A stretch of 64,000 nucleotides of DNA, from contig WARS01000013.1 in the NCBI GenBank assembly GCA_008933995.1, forward strand, positions 15,813,806 to 15,877,805. Reading direction: 5' to 3'. Shown here piece after piece: positions 1-14,127 of the stretch. The notes beneath the pieces are model-generated. The model ran no database searches. It saw only the letters and a program-made list of their open reading frames with translations, and was not told the DNA's origin. A program made the translations under genes and the position numbers. The DNA comes from Datnioides undecimradiatus (Eukaryota > Chordata > Actinopteri > Lobotiformes > Datnioididae). How positions within the stretch are numbered: the first letter of the stretch is position 1; each line of letters opens with the position of its first letter.

Positions 1-366
1 CTCTGTAAAGGATAGAAAAGAGCTGGAAACACAAAGCTGGAGACGGGGTGAACGATTTCACACTTTTCCTGTAAAATCTAAATACATCTGGGGCCCTTGT
101 TGTACATTCTGTTCAGCTATTGTATTCCCCATGGAGCGTATATGCCGTAGCTGTTCCGGGTTGTTTTTATTTATTTTCAGGTGGCAGCATTGAGTTTAGT
201 GTTGGTCATCTAAACAGTGACCCCCTGCTACACAGCCTCTCCAGAAATCCAGACGTCCTCACTTCCCAGGGGAATGTTTCAGGAAAGGAGCATGAGAGGT
301 GAGATCTATAACTGAACACATATCACTTTCCTCTCCCCATCCGCCCCCGCAATCTCTCCTATCCCA

Positions 367-367
<1 letters not shown>

Positions 368-407
<40 letters not shown>
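368..407 (+). repeat. CA microsatellite
   Basis: About 20 uninterrupted CA units. Confidence 0.95.
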
Positions 408-410
<3 letters not shown>

Positions 411-481
411 CACCTCCACAGAACAATGAGAGAATTCAGTGATCCCCTGTTGTGCAAAAAAAGCTCACTCCCCCACTCAAC

Positions 482-505
482 TTTTTTTTTTTTTTTTTTT
501 TTTTT
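482..505 (+). repeat. Poly-T run (24 T)
   Basis: Uninterrupted T tract. No SINE body was seen on either side. Confidence 0.95.
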
Positions 506-1377
506 AATAGCAGCATACAGTATCAGCAGAATTACTGCGGCTCGGCTTCGACGCTGCAGCAGCCTTGCTAGAGTGTGTCAAGCCCAGAGGGGTTTATGGC
601 TTTGATCTAACGCACAATACCCAGTGTGTGAGGAGGAAAAGTGAGCATACGCACACACACACTAACCCATACGCAAATGAGTGTGCGGCTCACCCGCAAA
701 TGCTCGTGCAAACACACGCCTCTACAGACACACACATCCCCTTTGATATAGTTCCAGGCTTTTAGTGGGTGATTAGGAGAGGCGACCCAGCTAAGGTCTA
801 GAGTGATAGGAGGAAGCAGGAGCCTGCTGCTCTTTAGTTAGAGGAAACCAATACTCTGTCTGTAGATAGAGGAGTAATTATGCTCAAGGGTTGAGAGGAG
901 AGAGCAGTGAGCATTTTGGAAGAGAAGCCAATGAGAGGAGGAAGCTGAGGGTGAGAGTGAGCAAGACTGTGCTGGGGGGTGGTTGATTTCAGATTCCCCA
1001 CTGTGTCACCCCCACAGACAGCAATTAGAATTCCTCCAGAGGGAATTTCTTGTGTGTTTATTGTGTGTGTGTGAGTGTGTGAGGCCAGGAGTATGTGTAT
1101 TTACATTATGGTGCAGAGTGCATTTGCAGCACTGAATACATCCATTGCTGCATAAATGCAGTCAAGGCTGCCACTGCGGTGCATGCACACACGTGTGTGT
1201 GTGTGCACATGCCTGTTTACTGAATCCACTCCGACACTTGTTGGTGGTCTAAAGGTTATGAAATATTAATGCCCCCTCTCTCTTAATGATTCATAAATTG
1301 TATTCTGATACTTGCCACTCTGCTTCTCCTCGCAACTCCATTCCCTATAATTGGACGGTTGGCTTGGTTAAAAAAAA

Positions 1378-1448
1378 AAGAGAGAGCGAGCGAGAGAGAC
1401 ATAGGGGTAGCAGTGGACAGAGGGAGAGAGAGAGCATGAGAGCATGAG
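1378..1448 (+). repeat. GA-rich low-complexity tract
   Basis: Imperfect GA/GAGC repeats with two GAGCATGA units at the end. Confidence 0.7.
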
Positions 1449-4400
1449 ATGAAAATCAAGTTTTCCTCCCTCCTCATACATTTTAGAAAGCGGCATGCAA
1501 GTGCTGAGGGATCATAATGTCAGTAAATAGTATTCATGAACAACTGCTTTCCCAGGGAACGTGTTTTTAGCATTCACACCAACACTGGACCGCGTTGTGT
1601 ATTTGGCCAGGAAAACTGCAGCAGACTGCCGGTGACACCTTACAGAACATCAGCTTTAGTCGACAGGAAACGAGGGAATGCCTTATTTACTGTAATAAAC
1701 CCTCCATTATCAGGAGAATGTTTAGATCATTTTTCTCTCTCTCTCTCTGTCTCGCTTCACATTAAGATATGGCCAGGTTTTCGATCTAATGTGTGCTAAT
1801 CTAAAAGAAACACATTCACATTATGTTTGTTTTATTTATTTATTACCCGGCATCGATCGGGGCTGTGAAATCACCACTCAGAACTAAATGAAAAGAAAAT
1901 AAGCCTTTCACTCTACGGCTTCTTTATCTGCTGCTTCTCTCGGTCCCTCAGCCTTTGCCTTGCTCTCTTTTTGATTCAATAACACTTTGTAAGATAGGCA
2001 CATTAATATTAGGATAGGGGAAAATCTCCAGTGAGAAGCGATTGGCTACCTTAGATGTTCTTTCTCACCACCTTCTCATTCTCTCAACTCTCATACACTC
2101 ACTTAAACACACATACTGAGACACCAGTGTCTCATCTGCAGAACCAGCTGGACGTCTGTTTACAATAATTGGTGAAGTAATAAAGCACAGATTTGCCTGT
2201 CTCATTGTTACCCATAAAGGCGATTGGCTTTCCATGGTGACATGTCTACACTCAGTGAGAGCATACATTTGTGCTTTAGATGAGCTTCAATGTAATCTCC
2301 CTCATTACACACACACACACGTGTAATTAGGGATAAGCTGCTGAGGCTTTTGTCACAAGGTGGGTTGCAATTAGTGTAGTAGAAGAATCAAACAAACATA
2401 AATTCAGCATTAAAAAAACAGATAAGTATGACTTGCATGACCGCCGACCTGCTTGTGGACAAGAAGGACGTTTTACATCTGATTTTAATTCACATTCACC
2501 TTGTTTCAAGGATTCATCTGGTATTGTCACTACAGCTGTAATTCTCTCCTGTGTGGCTATCATCAATCATTTACAGAGTTGAATGTATAATTTTATCACT
2601 CAAATGTATAGAAAACACAGAATGCCATTGTGTGCAAATGTCCATTTTGGGAAAAGGGAGCAACTGAGCAATCCAGCCAAAGATTTAGCGAGATGCACTC
2701 AATAAGCTGGGGCCAAGTGGCTCCTCAATCACCCACCAAGCCCTACTGACTACAGCAAAGGTCAGTTCCTCTGAGAATCTGTTGAAAACACTGTCCCTAG
2801 ATATCTGTGATGGTGGCGGGAGCTTCTTTTTACTCTGTCTGAACCCAAGCTGACCAATGACTAATGAAGATTGATCCAGTACATTATGGGCAAAACAACT
2901 TCCAGGAGCTAATAAGACAGACAGACAGAGAGAAAGGGACAGGGAGACAGGTAGGAAAAAGGGAAGTGTGTGGGAAAAGAGAACAGTGCATGAGGCCTTT
3001 TTACCACCTCATGCTGTATATGTTTTCCTTGGGATCACATGGAGGTATGTGGGTCAGAGGCCAGGACTGGTGTCATGTGTGATGTAAGACTACAATAGTG
3101 TTTGGCGCAGGGGAGGAAATGCAATAAATTTCACAAAGGAAAGCTGAAAATAATGGAAGGAAACACTGACATGGATTGGCATGTAGATGTGGCATTCACA
3201 CGTGATCGCTATAATGAGCGTATCAGTCTGTCATCACACTACACATGTCAGTGCAGGCAGAATAGCCTCCCACTTGTTCAGTGTTTTCATGATAATGTCA
3301 CCCACGCACAAGGGAGATGAGTTAACATGGCTGCCACCGAAGGAAAAGCACGAGTGTCCGTTGTCGGTGTCTACTATTGAGCATATAACAAAGAATGACA
3401 TCCTCTGTACTTTTAACAGATTTACTGCAAAACTGTGAACATGCATTGTGCTGGACACAAGTCTTCTTTTTTTTCCACTGTATTGTCTTTTTTAAATTAT
3501 TTCCGAATTATTTTTAATGAGGCCAACGGAACAGAGTCAGGCGTAGGGAGAAAATAGATCGCTAACAGGGAAAGCTTTCTATCAGTGGGACAAAAGTAAA
3601 GGTTGGCTGGCCACCAGCATGATGCAACATGGTGACATTTTTATCATCTGTCCTTATGTAAGTGGTTCCTGCATACAGTAGGTACAGTGCTGTTTTTTTA
3701 ATTGAGATAACTCACTAAACTTTTCTTCACTCTTCAACTCTCATTTATTCTTTTTTTCTTTTTTTTTTACTGCCACATGAACAAACACAACCACGTCTGT
3801 GTTCCCATGGCACAACCCAGAAAACACACAAGTCATTAACTGCCCCCACATTTCCCATCTTTTCCTCCCCAAATGAGACCCAATGCATTCTGAGGCGTGC
3901 AACCATCTCCCTTCTTTTCCATCTAAGTGATGTATTGAAGACAACAGCAGCCCCCCCCCCGCCCACTCTGGGGGTATGTTGTGATGGTGGAGACATGCGG
4001 CACTCAAGGCCCCCGGGCCCTTCCACATCTGGAGCCTGCCACTACCGCTCTGTTCCAGCAGGCTTGTGAGCTGCAGTGATGACCACCACAGGCCACCCCT
4101 CATCCCGTGTCCCTGTCGCTGCCATCTCCTCTGGGTGGGTGGGCGTGCACCTTCGCCAGCTGACATGGGTGACGAGCATATTTATGTATGTGTTGACTCT
4201 AATAATGTTTTCCTTCATTTATGTGCCAGGCTAGACAGTGGTGGTCCACCATAATGCGACTTGTCTTGCACTCTGACTTGCCTGTCTGCTGCATTTCTGT
4301 ACTGCCAGCACAGGCATTGACTGAGCATTGTCTGAGCATTGTCTGTTTATTCACTCGCCTCAGGGTGTTCCAGCACAAGCTGCTGCATAGACTGTAAATG

Positions 4401-7400
4401 CCTTCGTTCCTGTCGTTGCCTCCCACCTCCACCCGTGTCAATATGTCATATTTATAGTATGCACTACACAGCATAATAGTAAGTGCTATCTTTTGATTAG
4501 GTTGATGCCTGATGGTAATCCACTTTTGATGCTATGTATAGAGGGGGAATCGAAAAGCGCCAGTTTCCCAAGACGTCCTTCACCACCAGACACCTTTCTA
4601 GAGCAGAGGAGACAGGAGAGAGACCAGAGCAGAGAGGGGGAGAGGGGAAGAGACGTGAGGAGCAGAGAGGAGTGGAAACCCTCCTATATAAAAGGGATGG
4701 TTCTGTGACGCAGCCCTACAGAGAGAGATAGCCCTCCATCTCACTTATCTCCTGTTTGCTCAATTTCCTCTGTGTACGAGAGTGCACCTGGGGTCTGGCT
4801 GCAGCCTCCCAGTGCTCCTCAGTGGCAGCCCCCACGAGATAATAGCCAATCCCGCTCTCCCCACTCCCAAATCAGACAGGGCCAAAAGACCTTGTGCTTT
4901 GTTTAAGATTTCCAATGAACAAACCCATGTCCCTGTGGCAGCGAGCCATTACAAAACCAGACAGACTTATATCAGACTCCTTTTTGCTCAGCTAATAGCA
5001 CAAAGAGAAAAACGAAAGCTCTTTGGTCTCAGACAGAGGCCGTGTCAAATAAAAGGGGCTATTTGGCATTTGGGTGCTACAGGATGATTACTCAATGATA
5101 AAGAAAAGTATTCCACTGTGATTACCTTCAAGCCTCAAATCCACAGAGTCACCTCGAATCAGAGCATTACTTACAGTATGATTGGCTGTTAATAGGCGCG
5201 GATTGTGTGAGCGACACGACGCTCTGATAACAGCGATAGCAAAGCACTCTGTATACAAAGTTGCAGAGCTGCCAGTAATGCTTTGATGTCCTCTACCATT
5301 ATCTTCCCACTCGACACCTTGTCGTCTTTGTGTTTGCTGAAGAAGTCAGATGCAATTATCAGATGCTTGCGGCTGTGTCAATCAGTCTCCCGTCTCCCAG
5401 ATACCTAATTCCACTTTCAACTTGGACGTTACATCTGTCATTATTAAAACACAGCAGCTGCCTTTAATGAAAGGTAGTCACACTTCTCAGTTCCAGCCTT
5501 TCAAATTCATGTGACTGCTGAAGACCTCTGAGTTTGCGGAAGGCTAAAGAAAACAGCTGATAATTGGATATTTTTTCAGCATTTATATCCAGAACATTTG
5601 TGAAATGCTGAAATGATAAAACGATAGCCAAGCATGAATCCAGAAATCAGAATTTCAGAAATCATCAGAAACCGGTTTCATCACCTTTTATCTGCACTTG
5701 CAAAACCAGCTTGGATTTTTGGGCAGGGGTAAAACGCTGATGCCCATTGTGGCTGTCGTCCTTCCCGTGGGGTAGCAGGTTGATACCGTGAGCAGACAGA
5801 TCTGGATTTTACAGTGTACAGGAGTGTCTCAGCCTCTCTGCAGCAGAGATGGGCCAAACAGATATAACCTACAGTAACATCCCAAGGGTACGCTCTTTCT
5901 GGTCAAAGAGGAAAAGAACCGCAGGTGAATCGTTAAGAAATCCAAACCCTCAAAAACCCAAGCACAAATCAATGAACAGAGCTGCCTGTAAGGAGCGCGC
6001 AAACCAAACAGCCTTCGACTTCCCGATTGCCGCACTATCAACATTTCATGGTGATGTGACGGGCTCAGGAGCACACTGGGAAAACCACTTGGGTCCCGTC
6101 CGTCATAGTCATATGACATATGAGCTGCTAAGGCCCCTTAGAGATGAAAACACAGATATTACCTACACGCTCACTCACATATACAGTCATGCTCACTCAC
6201 ACATATTATGAGCAACAGCGCTATCAGAGCTTGTAAGCTGCAAATCCGTTTGATATGAGAAATCCGAACAGAACAACAGGATAATCAGCAACACCCTGAT
6301 ACGCAGCTCCTCTTTCACCGCTCTACAGTTCTTCCACATTTTTTTTTCCCGTGCTCCTTAGTTGTCTACAATAAGCCTCACTCCAAAGGAATCCAATCTT
6401 AATATGTAGCATACTTGTAACGGCTTTTAATGTCTCCTGTTTCTGCACTCTAAAATGCCAAATCATTGCTAACCTACTTAACCCAACACCTCTGGAAAGG
6501 ATGGGAGATTACAGCACTTTTATCCCTCTAGTAAAAACCACACTTGCCAGGGAGAGGATCGGGTGGGGTAGTTCTTTTTTAATAGGCCCTTCTCTAACTA
6601 ATGCTCTTAAATGATAGATTAAACAAGGAGACACTTGGTGGTACAGAGGGCGGTGGGGAGATCCAAGAGATCCGTGATTGAAATCAGAATTAGAGACACA
6701 TCATGGGAGGGAGAGATACAGGCAGGAGTAGGAAATGCAGACGGCAGGAGTTCAGTCTCAACACAGCAAGTCATTCAACACACAAACTCTAAATAATGCA
6801 GGTTTAAAAACACAAACACCCTTAATGTTTATGTTAACTGAAACACTTTACCACATGCAGCTCTCTTGGTCATCAATTACCGCTTATGGGATGAACCAAC
6901 AAGCCAGGTTAGGTGTAATGGAAGACAGTTTAAGCCTTTTATGGAACAGTGGATGTGCTTCTTTAAAAGTAAGGCCTCAGTTTCAGAGTTGTCTCTGGAG
7001 AGCTGCCATTAAGAAGGAAGCTAAAGGAGGTAGTGAGTTAGACACGATCAAACCAGGGATCATAAAGAAACAGATGGTGCTAGGCTGCCTGTTTACACCA
7101 GTAGTCTTAACTGCTGGGACATTAAACACACCCACACTGCTACGCTCACAATCACTCACATTAGCATGACTCAGACAAGAGAATTGGGCAATGTCAAGAG
7201 AAAGTCAAGAATGCTTGTTAGCGTTAATGGAATGTCTGGCGCCATTGTAAAATGCAGCAACGTATCATTTAATGTTTTTTTTCCTGCCGTTGCTCAGACA
7301 CATCTCAGAGACACTGCAGTCACTGATCTTGTCTCTTTATGACAGCCACGAGGTGTAAGTTAACTTTTCCTGTTGAAGAGAGGCACTTAACATTGATGTG

Positions 7401-10400
7401 TTCATGCTGAGATGTTTGCTGGTCCATTTACTTGCGAGTGGACATGCTGCAATGCCGAACGTGTATGGTGCGTGTCTGTGCGAGGCCATGCACAGATGCA
7501 TATTCATGTCAGATGCATGCTTTTGCACACTGAACCATTTCAGTGCAGGACTGCGGTTGCAAACACTTCCTCCTGACCTGCTAGAGCTTGTTTGTGTTCA
7601 GTCAGCGATACTGATTGTCTGCGCCTCCCAACTCATTAAATGTGCAGCTCTCTTTTGCCTCACAAGTACTGTTATCTAAGAGATGAGCAAACATACCAAT
7701 AATGAGTCATGCACATGTAATTATGTCAGATTATTGTCACATTACAGTCATTGCATTTGATCGCCAGCCTCCTTGTTATCATATGTAATCTATGCAAAAC
7801 CTCCATAACTGTCCTGCTTTTACTTCTAGAAGGCATGGGCTTTGACACAATGTTATATACAATTAGTTATAATTGGTGATGTTTCATGAAGACCTTCTCC
7901 TCCCAAGAGCAGCCTGATGATTACTTATTGAGATATACTGTATATCTCTTACAACGCCCGGCCCCTGTGCCTGAATGTCACAATTTATTAGTCAGTCTAG
8001 TAGTCACACTGACTATCCTCACTCTCAAAAATGCAAAAATGTAGCTCCTGATTATCCAGAGAGGATACCATGAATTTTCTGATCCCATTATGCTGAGAGG
8101 AGCCCTGTCAGAGACAAGGAAGCTCTTGTGTAATTTGCTTTTAAAATGATTGTCCAGGGCAAATTATGAGAGCAAAATATTATTGGATATCACGGCGAAA
8201 CAGAAAATTGCTGATGGAAAGAGAGACAGGCCAGAGAAAACGCAGAGCGCTGAGACAACAGAGTGTAGTCTATAAATGTTTCAGAGCAACCAATACTGAT
8301 ATTGATCAAATGTTTCCTAGCCTATGTCAGATAAAAGTCAGCACTGGATCTCGGTTTATACATGAATAATCCTGCATTTGCCACCTGCCCTTGCTTCTGT
8401 ACACATTCAACAGCTACACTATAAATGATCAGCATCAAACCTGTGCTTGTATGCTGGGTCAGGTAACAATACCTTTTCTACTTCACAAAAAGTGTAAAAA
8501 TACGCTGACTTTGCTCTGCTTGTGTCATAATGGGCTCAGTTAAAAATAATTCTTTGGCAAACAAAAGTGTTAGTAATCCCTACTATGGTTTTTAAAAGGA
8601 CGTGTGCCTCAGAGGGCAAACTGGAGCTTTTGTGATAGTTAAAAACTAAAATCTATTAGACAGCCAGGCCTTGGAAGTGTAATTAGGCAGCTACCTGGCA
8701 AAATTCTCTCTGATGCCAAAGTTTTCAAAGCCCACCCTGCTTCAAAGCAAAAGACCCCTGAAGAAAGGAATCAATTAATTCATTATTTATTATTTACTGA
8801 CTATACACCGGAATAAACACAATCTTTTTTAAGCACCTAATGCAACCTCTAAGCTAGGCTCCTCAGAGAGTAAACAATGGCTGGTTTTAGCCTTCCATTT
8901 CTGCATCCAGTCTCTGCATTTCTTTTTCATTGTGTTTGCTGTTCGCTGGAAGAGGGCTAGAAATGTTAAAAACATATGTGCTGCAAAGCAAAGGACAATG
9001 TCTGATGCATTGTATTTATGTGACTTATTCATATGCATGTGACTGGAAGAGAGGTATTGGGAGAAGTTAGATAGAAGGAATAAAAAAAGGAATGACTGGG
9101 ACTTGGCACAGTATAAATAAATGGCAGCTCTGACTCTGACTCACCTTTGGGCGAGGGCCTGGTGGATGGACGCTGGGTGATGCTGATGTTGAGTGACACG
9201 TCAGCCCAATGAAAACTAAACAAAGCGTCCCATTCACGCGCACGGTGACCAGATTGAAACCAAAAATCCTCATTTCTCACCGTGCATTCGCTGTCACACC
9301 AACATTTATAATTTCATAAAGAATCTCATTTCACTGTGACATGCATTGTAGCACATCACAGCTTAGCAATAAATGGATTTTTCTGCCTTAATATTTTTAA
9401 ACTTGTTCGGGCATAAATGGTACTGTATCCAACTTCTGTGTGTGCAAATAATGAGGTTGTTTAATGCGATCATTGCGGTGTCAACATGATAAATGTGTTT
9501 TTGTTTAAGTGTAGAAATACTGGATGTTTCAGTGGTCATCTTAAATGTTGCAGTATTAGAACATAACACAGTAAATTAAAACAATACGGGAACTTTGCAA
9601 AATTGTATCTCACAACTGAACAGCATCAGAGTACTAACCCAATCAGTGTCTTTATAGGTGGAACAAACTTTGTCTTCTGACTTTGCAGCAATGTGTAAGT
9701 CTTTAAGTCAATCAGCCTCCTCTCAGCAAAAATTTCCAAGTCGCTTTGAAGATTCAGCTGAATTGAGTCATGCAATGAGCAGCAACAAATGTGTCTAAAG
9801 GCACATGTACAATACACAGACTTCACTGATCACTTTACATTTAGAAAAGATAAGTACACACAAGAAATTTGCACATTTGACTGTGCATGTCTGTGGGGAA
9901 CTCCTTGATTTCACACTGTAATTTAATGATTCAGTGCACATGGAAATAACATGAGTGCTACAGAGAGTATGAACATGGCTTCACAAACGTGTGCTATAAA
10001 GCCAGCAAGATTTGACATGATTACTATCAGCTCTTACCGTAAAGAAGGTGCCGCAGCAGCAGACACGCAGGAGTAAATCACTCCGTGTAGATGATTCACA
10101 GATGATAGATTAAGTATTCAGCATCTCAGGGTGAGTGCTGTTATTGTAAATAATGACCCTATCAACCTCCTGCATTATGCACAAAACCTGTTCTTCAAAC
10201 ATTACAGCACGACCGTTGTTGTTATTTAACATCAGTACTGCTGTCACACTGCTTTGCCAGAAGTAAAGCTTCCTCTGACAGCCGTGCCCTTATTGCCTAA
10301 CACTTAATTAGCTAGAAGCTTCTGTCTGCCATTTGATTTCAGCAGCAGTTGAGCAATGAATATTTTCAGAAAAGCATCCTTGGGCGTGCGCAGATACTAC

Positions 10401-12364
10401 ACAGTTTCCCAGGGGGTCTTCATCCATTGAAGCGCCTAAGTACACACAGTGCAAGGTCCAGTGATACAAAAGTTGAATGTGAACAGGTGAATATAACACA
10501 AGCTTTACTGTATTTGACCCTAGACTTCAATCAAATTCTCATTCTTCCATCATCAGTTGTTAAGGAAGTGTTGTATAATTGTTGCCCTTAGATGCTGAGA
10601 ACCATGCAATGCTATGCAGTGCTGCAGATTCTATGCACAAGGGTTGAGGGTTGCCATGGAGACAGATATCTGGACTACCTATGTTATGATTTATCAAAAC
10701 ACCCTCAGGTATGTAGCCTGGATACTTGATGCTCTCAGAGGAAGAAGCACAAAGTGTCTGGTCAGTCAGGAATGCATTGTGTGCCTGTCCAAACCATAAT
10801 GACAGTTTAAGATTTGGCCTTTGAGACACTTCTTATCAGGGAATCCAAATGAAGGCAACAATCTGGCTTTTGTGAATCATGCCACTCTTCATGTTCTTGG
10901 TGTGTATATTTTGCTTAACTGGCTGAGTTATGCCAACAGTGTGAAGCTGGAGCAGTAACAGGAGCAAAATCAGTCACGACTTTTGGAGTCCGAGTTGGCT
11001 CAGGGGCTGTAACCCAAGTGAACTGGAATCATTGCGACCTCTTGGACCTGGCTGTGCAGAAATAAAGCTCCGTGCTCAGAGCTGAGGGAAAGGAGGTCAG
11101 GGGCCAAATGGTGGCTGGGGAACGGGTCAGTGATTACAGTAAGAGGCCCGGTCGCTCATCGATCCCACGGCTCAGGCAAGAGCGGGTGAACCACTGGAGC
11201 TCTCACAGACACTCAGAGACAAAAATGGAGCTGATGCAAGGAAACAGGAAGAGATGGGGGCCAAGGAGAGGCCAGGGACACTGAGAAGCAGAGGCATGCA
11301 CTATGAAGTCTTTCCAAATGAGAGTAGGAAGGGCCGTGTCAGCGAGTGTTGTGTAGAGACAACACGAAATGTGTGAAGTGAACCTGAACTGAGCACCCCT
11401 AGAGAAATGCTCTGTTCTTGGTCTGGTGGTAAACTCAAAAAAACAACAACTTCCCTTCAGTGCATTCAATTTGCTTCCTGGAGTATTTGTGTACAGATGC
11501 ATAATCTATAAATATAAGCTGTACCTTGACATGCAAAATCCTTTTGACTGCACCAAAACTTTAATTACTTTCAAACACGGCCGTGATTATCTAGCTTGCA
11601 ACCATTTCTTACTGAGAATCACAGCCTAATGTAGTCCAGTAATCACAGCGAGTAGGGCTTATTGAAAAGCTAATTGCCTATTAGGCTCAACTTGTTGCCT
11701 TGGATTTTCTTAGCCGGTTATGAGACTGAAGACTAAAGGGCTTGAGAAAAATATGAGGCGATGTTTTCAAACTTCGGAGAGAAGCTGTCAAGCTGTAATG
11801 GAAAATGCCAAGTTCTGCAAAGATGGTTTTACACAGCCAGAGCCATGGAAAATATTTATAAAGTTCAAGTCACTCCATCACACTCTGCCTGTGTGAAAAG
11901 AGTGTAATAGAAGAAAAGTACTTTTTCTCAAGTGCTTACACTAAAATAAACATCAATATTATATAATATGAACTTGAAATCACATCCAAATAAATAGAAA
12001 AATAACAAGCAATGAGAAAAGTGCCAATGGTTAAAAAGAACTTGTTGTATTTAAATTATTTTTTTTATTTTAAATTATTGCTTTCAATTGGGTCTTTCTG
12101 CAAGACAGACAGGTTTAGAACATCCATGCGCACTAAAACAAAGAGCAGTTCGATTCAGACACACGCAAAAGGGGACAATCTCATCAAATTGTCCACCCAC
12201 TCACCCAACCAGCCCCGCTTCTTCTCTGCACTATTATTTTCCTTTTCGAGCCCTCTTCATCCCAGTCCCCATGCAGCCCTCACAGTCATTTTACCCCCAC
12301 TGAGTTAATCAGAGGTGGAGGCTACAGCAGTATGCCTGCAGAGTATACACTATAATCTGCCTAA

Positions 12365-12421
12365 ACACACACACATTCAGGACAAACACACACATGCACG
12401 CGCACACACACACGCACACTG
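12365..12421 (+). repeat. Imperfect CA-rich tract
   Basis: Interrupted CA/CG-containing dinucleotide repeats. Confidence 0.8.
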
Positions 12422-14105
12422 CACCTGTACTTGTACAGGTTATAATCAGGCTGCTTGGCTCTCTCCTGGTGTGAGTAGAAGAGAGGGCTGGTCCAGGCAG
12501 CACTGATGATGGCCTGAGTGGTAATCACTACCTGATGGCACTGAAGGGGCCCATTCTGGCCTCAGCTCCTGGCCCTGACACCCTAGTGGCAGACATGTAT
12601 TATGCCCCCCAACCACATCTGTCATAAAAATGCAAATTGATGTATTTTGTGCTTCAAACACATTTTTTTTTCATTTTACACCCTGAGATATCTTGCTATT
12701 TGTTTCGGTGTCACTTAAGGACAAGAAAGCGTTTCCTGAAATTGTAGATTACCATGCCTGTCAAATGATGGTGTTTAAAAACAGCAACTACCAGTGTTTC
12801 ATCCCAGTGCTCACAGAAAGCAACATGAGTATGAGCCAGAGCCACCCCCAACTGAATGCTCGTGGGGATGCTAAATATAGAAACCATTTTCCATATTTCT
12901 TTTCATCAACACCAGGGCCATTGCCCAGCATATCATTTTCTCATCATACAAATTGGCAGAAACTTGTACCATTTGCGTTGTTCATCTATTTGGCAGAGAC
13001 ACCCTGTTCACTTGATGCACCAACGTCACCAAGCTAACTGGAGCCTTTTGCTTGTTTATTTGACTTCAGTGCATTGTAATAGAAAGTAAAAAAATAAAAA
13101 TAAAAAATGTGAAAATCAGAGAAGAGACTGAAAGAAGTTTGGAAGTGTGATTTGATCTGCTGATGCATATTTATGAACTTAATGGTGCAATGGCATGTGA
13201 AGTATGGAGGAGAATACAACTTTCTGAGTCACGATTAAAATGTAAATCATATGTCCTGCTGGGTAAAACCTGTCTTTGTGATAAGAATATGATCAAAAAC
13301 TGCAGAAGATCCAATTTGAACAATTATTATAACCACAGTCTGCTGCCCCACATTGTTTCTGGATGGAGGCTACTCCAACATATAAATGTGTAAATAATTC
13401 ATGCTTCGGCTTTGACATCATCGAAAATACTTATATATTCATTTTTGGGAAGAAGACAAACTCCAGCCAAACTGCTAGGGGCAGTGGAAAATGTTATAGT
13501 CTGGATGCTGTTGAGAAAATATAAATAAATATACATAAAGAAGAAGCTGATGAAAATAGTATGATGGGGATGAAAATGCAACAAGAGGAGGAGTGTTTGC
13601 TGTTGACAGCATCTGGCACAGTGCAGGCGAATAGAGAAAGAGGCTGAGGTAGAGGCGCCCTTGGCTTCCTAATGGATCAGATCTGCTGTTACTAACTGCA
13701 CCTGTGCCGTCACCATCACTTGTCTTTAAATCTTTAAGGGCGAAATATGCAGCCCAGAAATGTGGTTGATAGATGTGGTTCATGTCGTGAAAACGCTGCA
13801 GAACCCACAGAGGTGTTGTTGCTCACTTGGCGCTTTTAAGTTGTGTGCTTTGGATACTCCTTAATTAGCATATTAACTGAGAGGCTGTGTGCACTAAATG
13901 TTTAAAGATAAAGAAAAGGTGTTATTAAAGATGCTTGATGTGACTTTTTTCAGGCCTTGCTGCTTGTGCAGAATGGTTTAGTCCGGTCAAACCCAGGTCA
14001 TATTCTGAATTTCTTGTTTTAATGAAGGTTCTGCATATTTTCTCCTTTTCATGCATTAAATATGTTTTGATTAGATTAGCACATTGTATCATCAATATAG
14101 TATTC

Positions 14106-14127
14106 TGTCTATCTACCTATCTATCTA
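14106..14127 (+). repeat. CTAT-type tetranucleotide repeat
   Basis: Five or so imperfect CTAT units. Confidence 0.7.

Larger units (their letters stand above)
1..10000 (+). other. Intronic DNA upstream of the tafa1 exon, first 10 kb
   Basis: No gene or RNA recognised. It holds CA and T runs near the start, GA-rich low-complexity DNA around 1378-1448, a C9 run at 3952-3960, and long unique stretches. The block 5160-5470 reads like conserved non-coding DNA (see findings). Longer open frames, for example 144 codons at 6735-7169 and 141 codons at 3741-4166 on the minus strand, have no recognisable domain and overlap frames on other strands. Assignment to the tafa1 intron is inferred from the exon at 60569 and the absence of any other gene between. 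Confidence 0.7.

Noticed and set aside
3741-4166. 141-codon minus-strand open frame ending in a Lys-rich tail
   Set aside because: It overlaps a second minus-strand frame, and the Lys tail comes from a T-rich low-complexity stretch at 3748-3770. No family resemblance.
6735-7169. Longest open frame in the window (144 codons, plus strand)
   Set aside because: Starts at an arbitrary ATG, shows no domain, signal peptide or motif, and codon use looks random. It has no splice-site context. A frame of this size is expected by chance in 64 kb read in six frames.
10980-11060. tRNA-like or SINE head around GGCTCAGGGGCTGTAACC
   Set aside because: No B-box (GGTTCGANNCC) at the right distance and no poly-A or tandem tail, so it is not supported as a tRNA or SINE.
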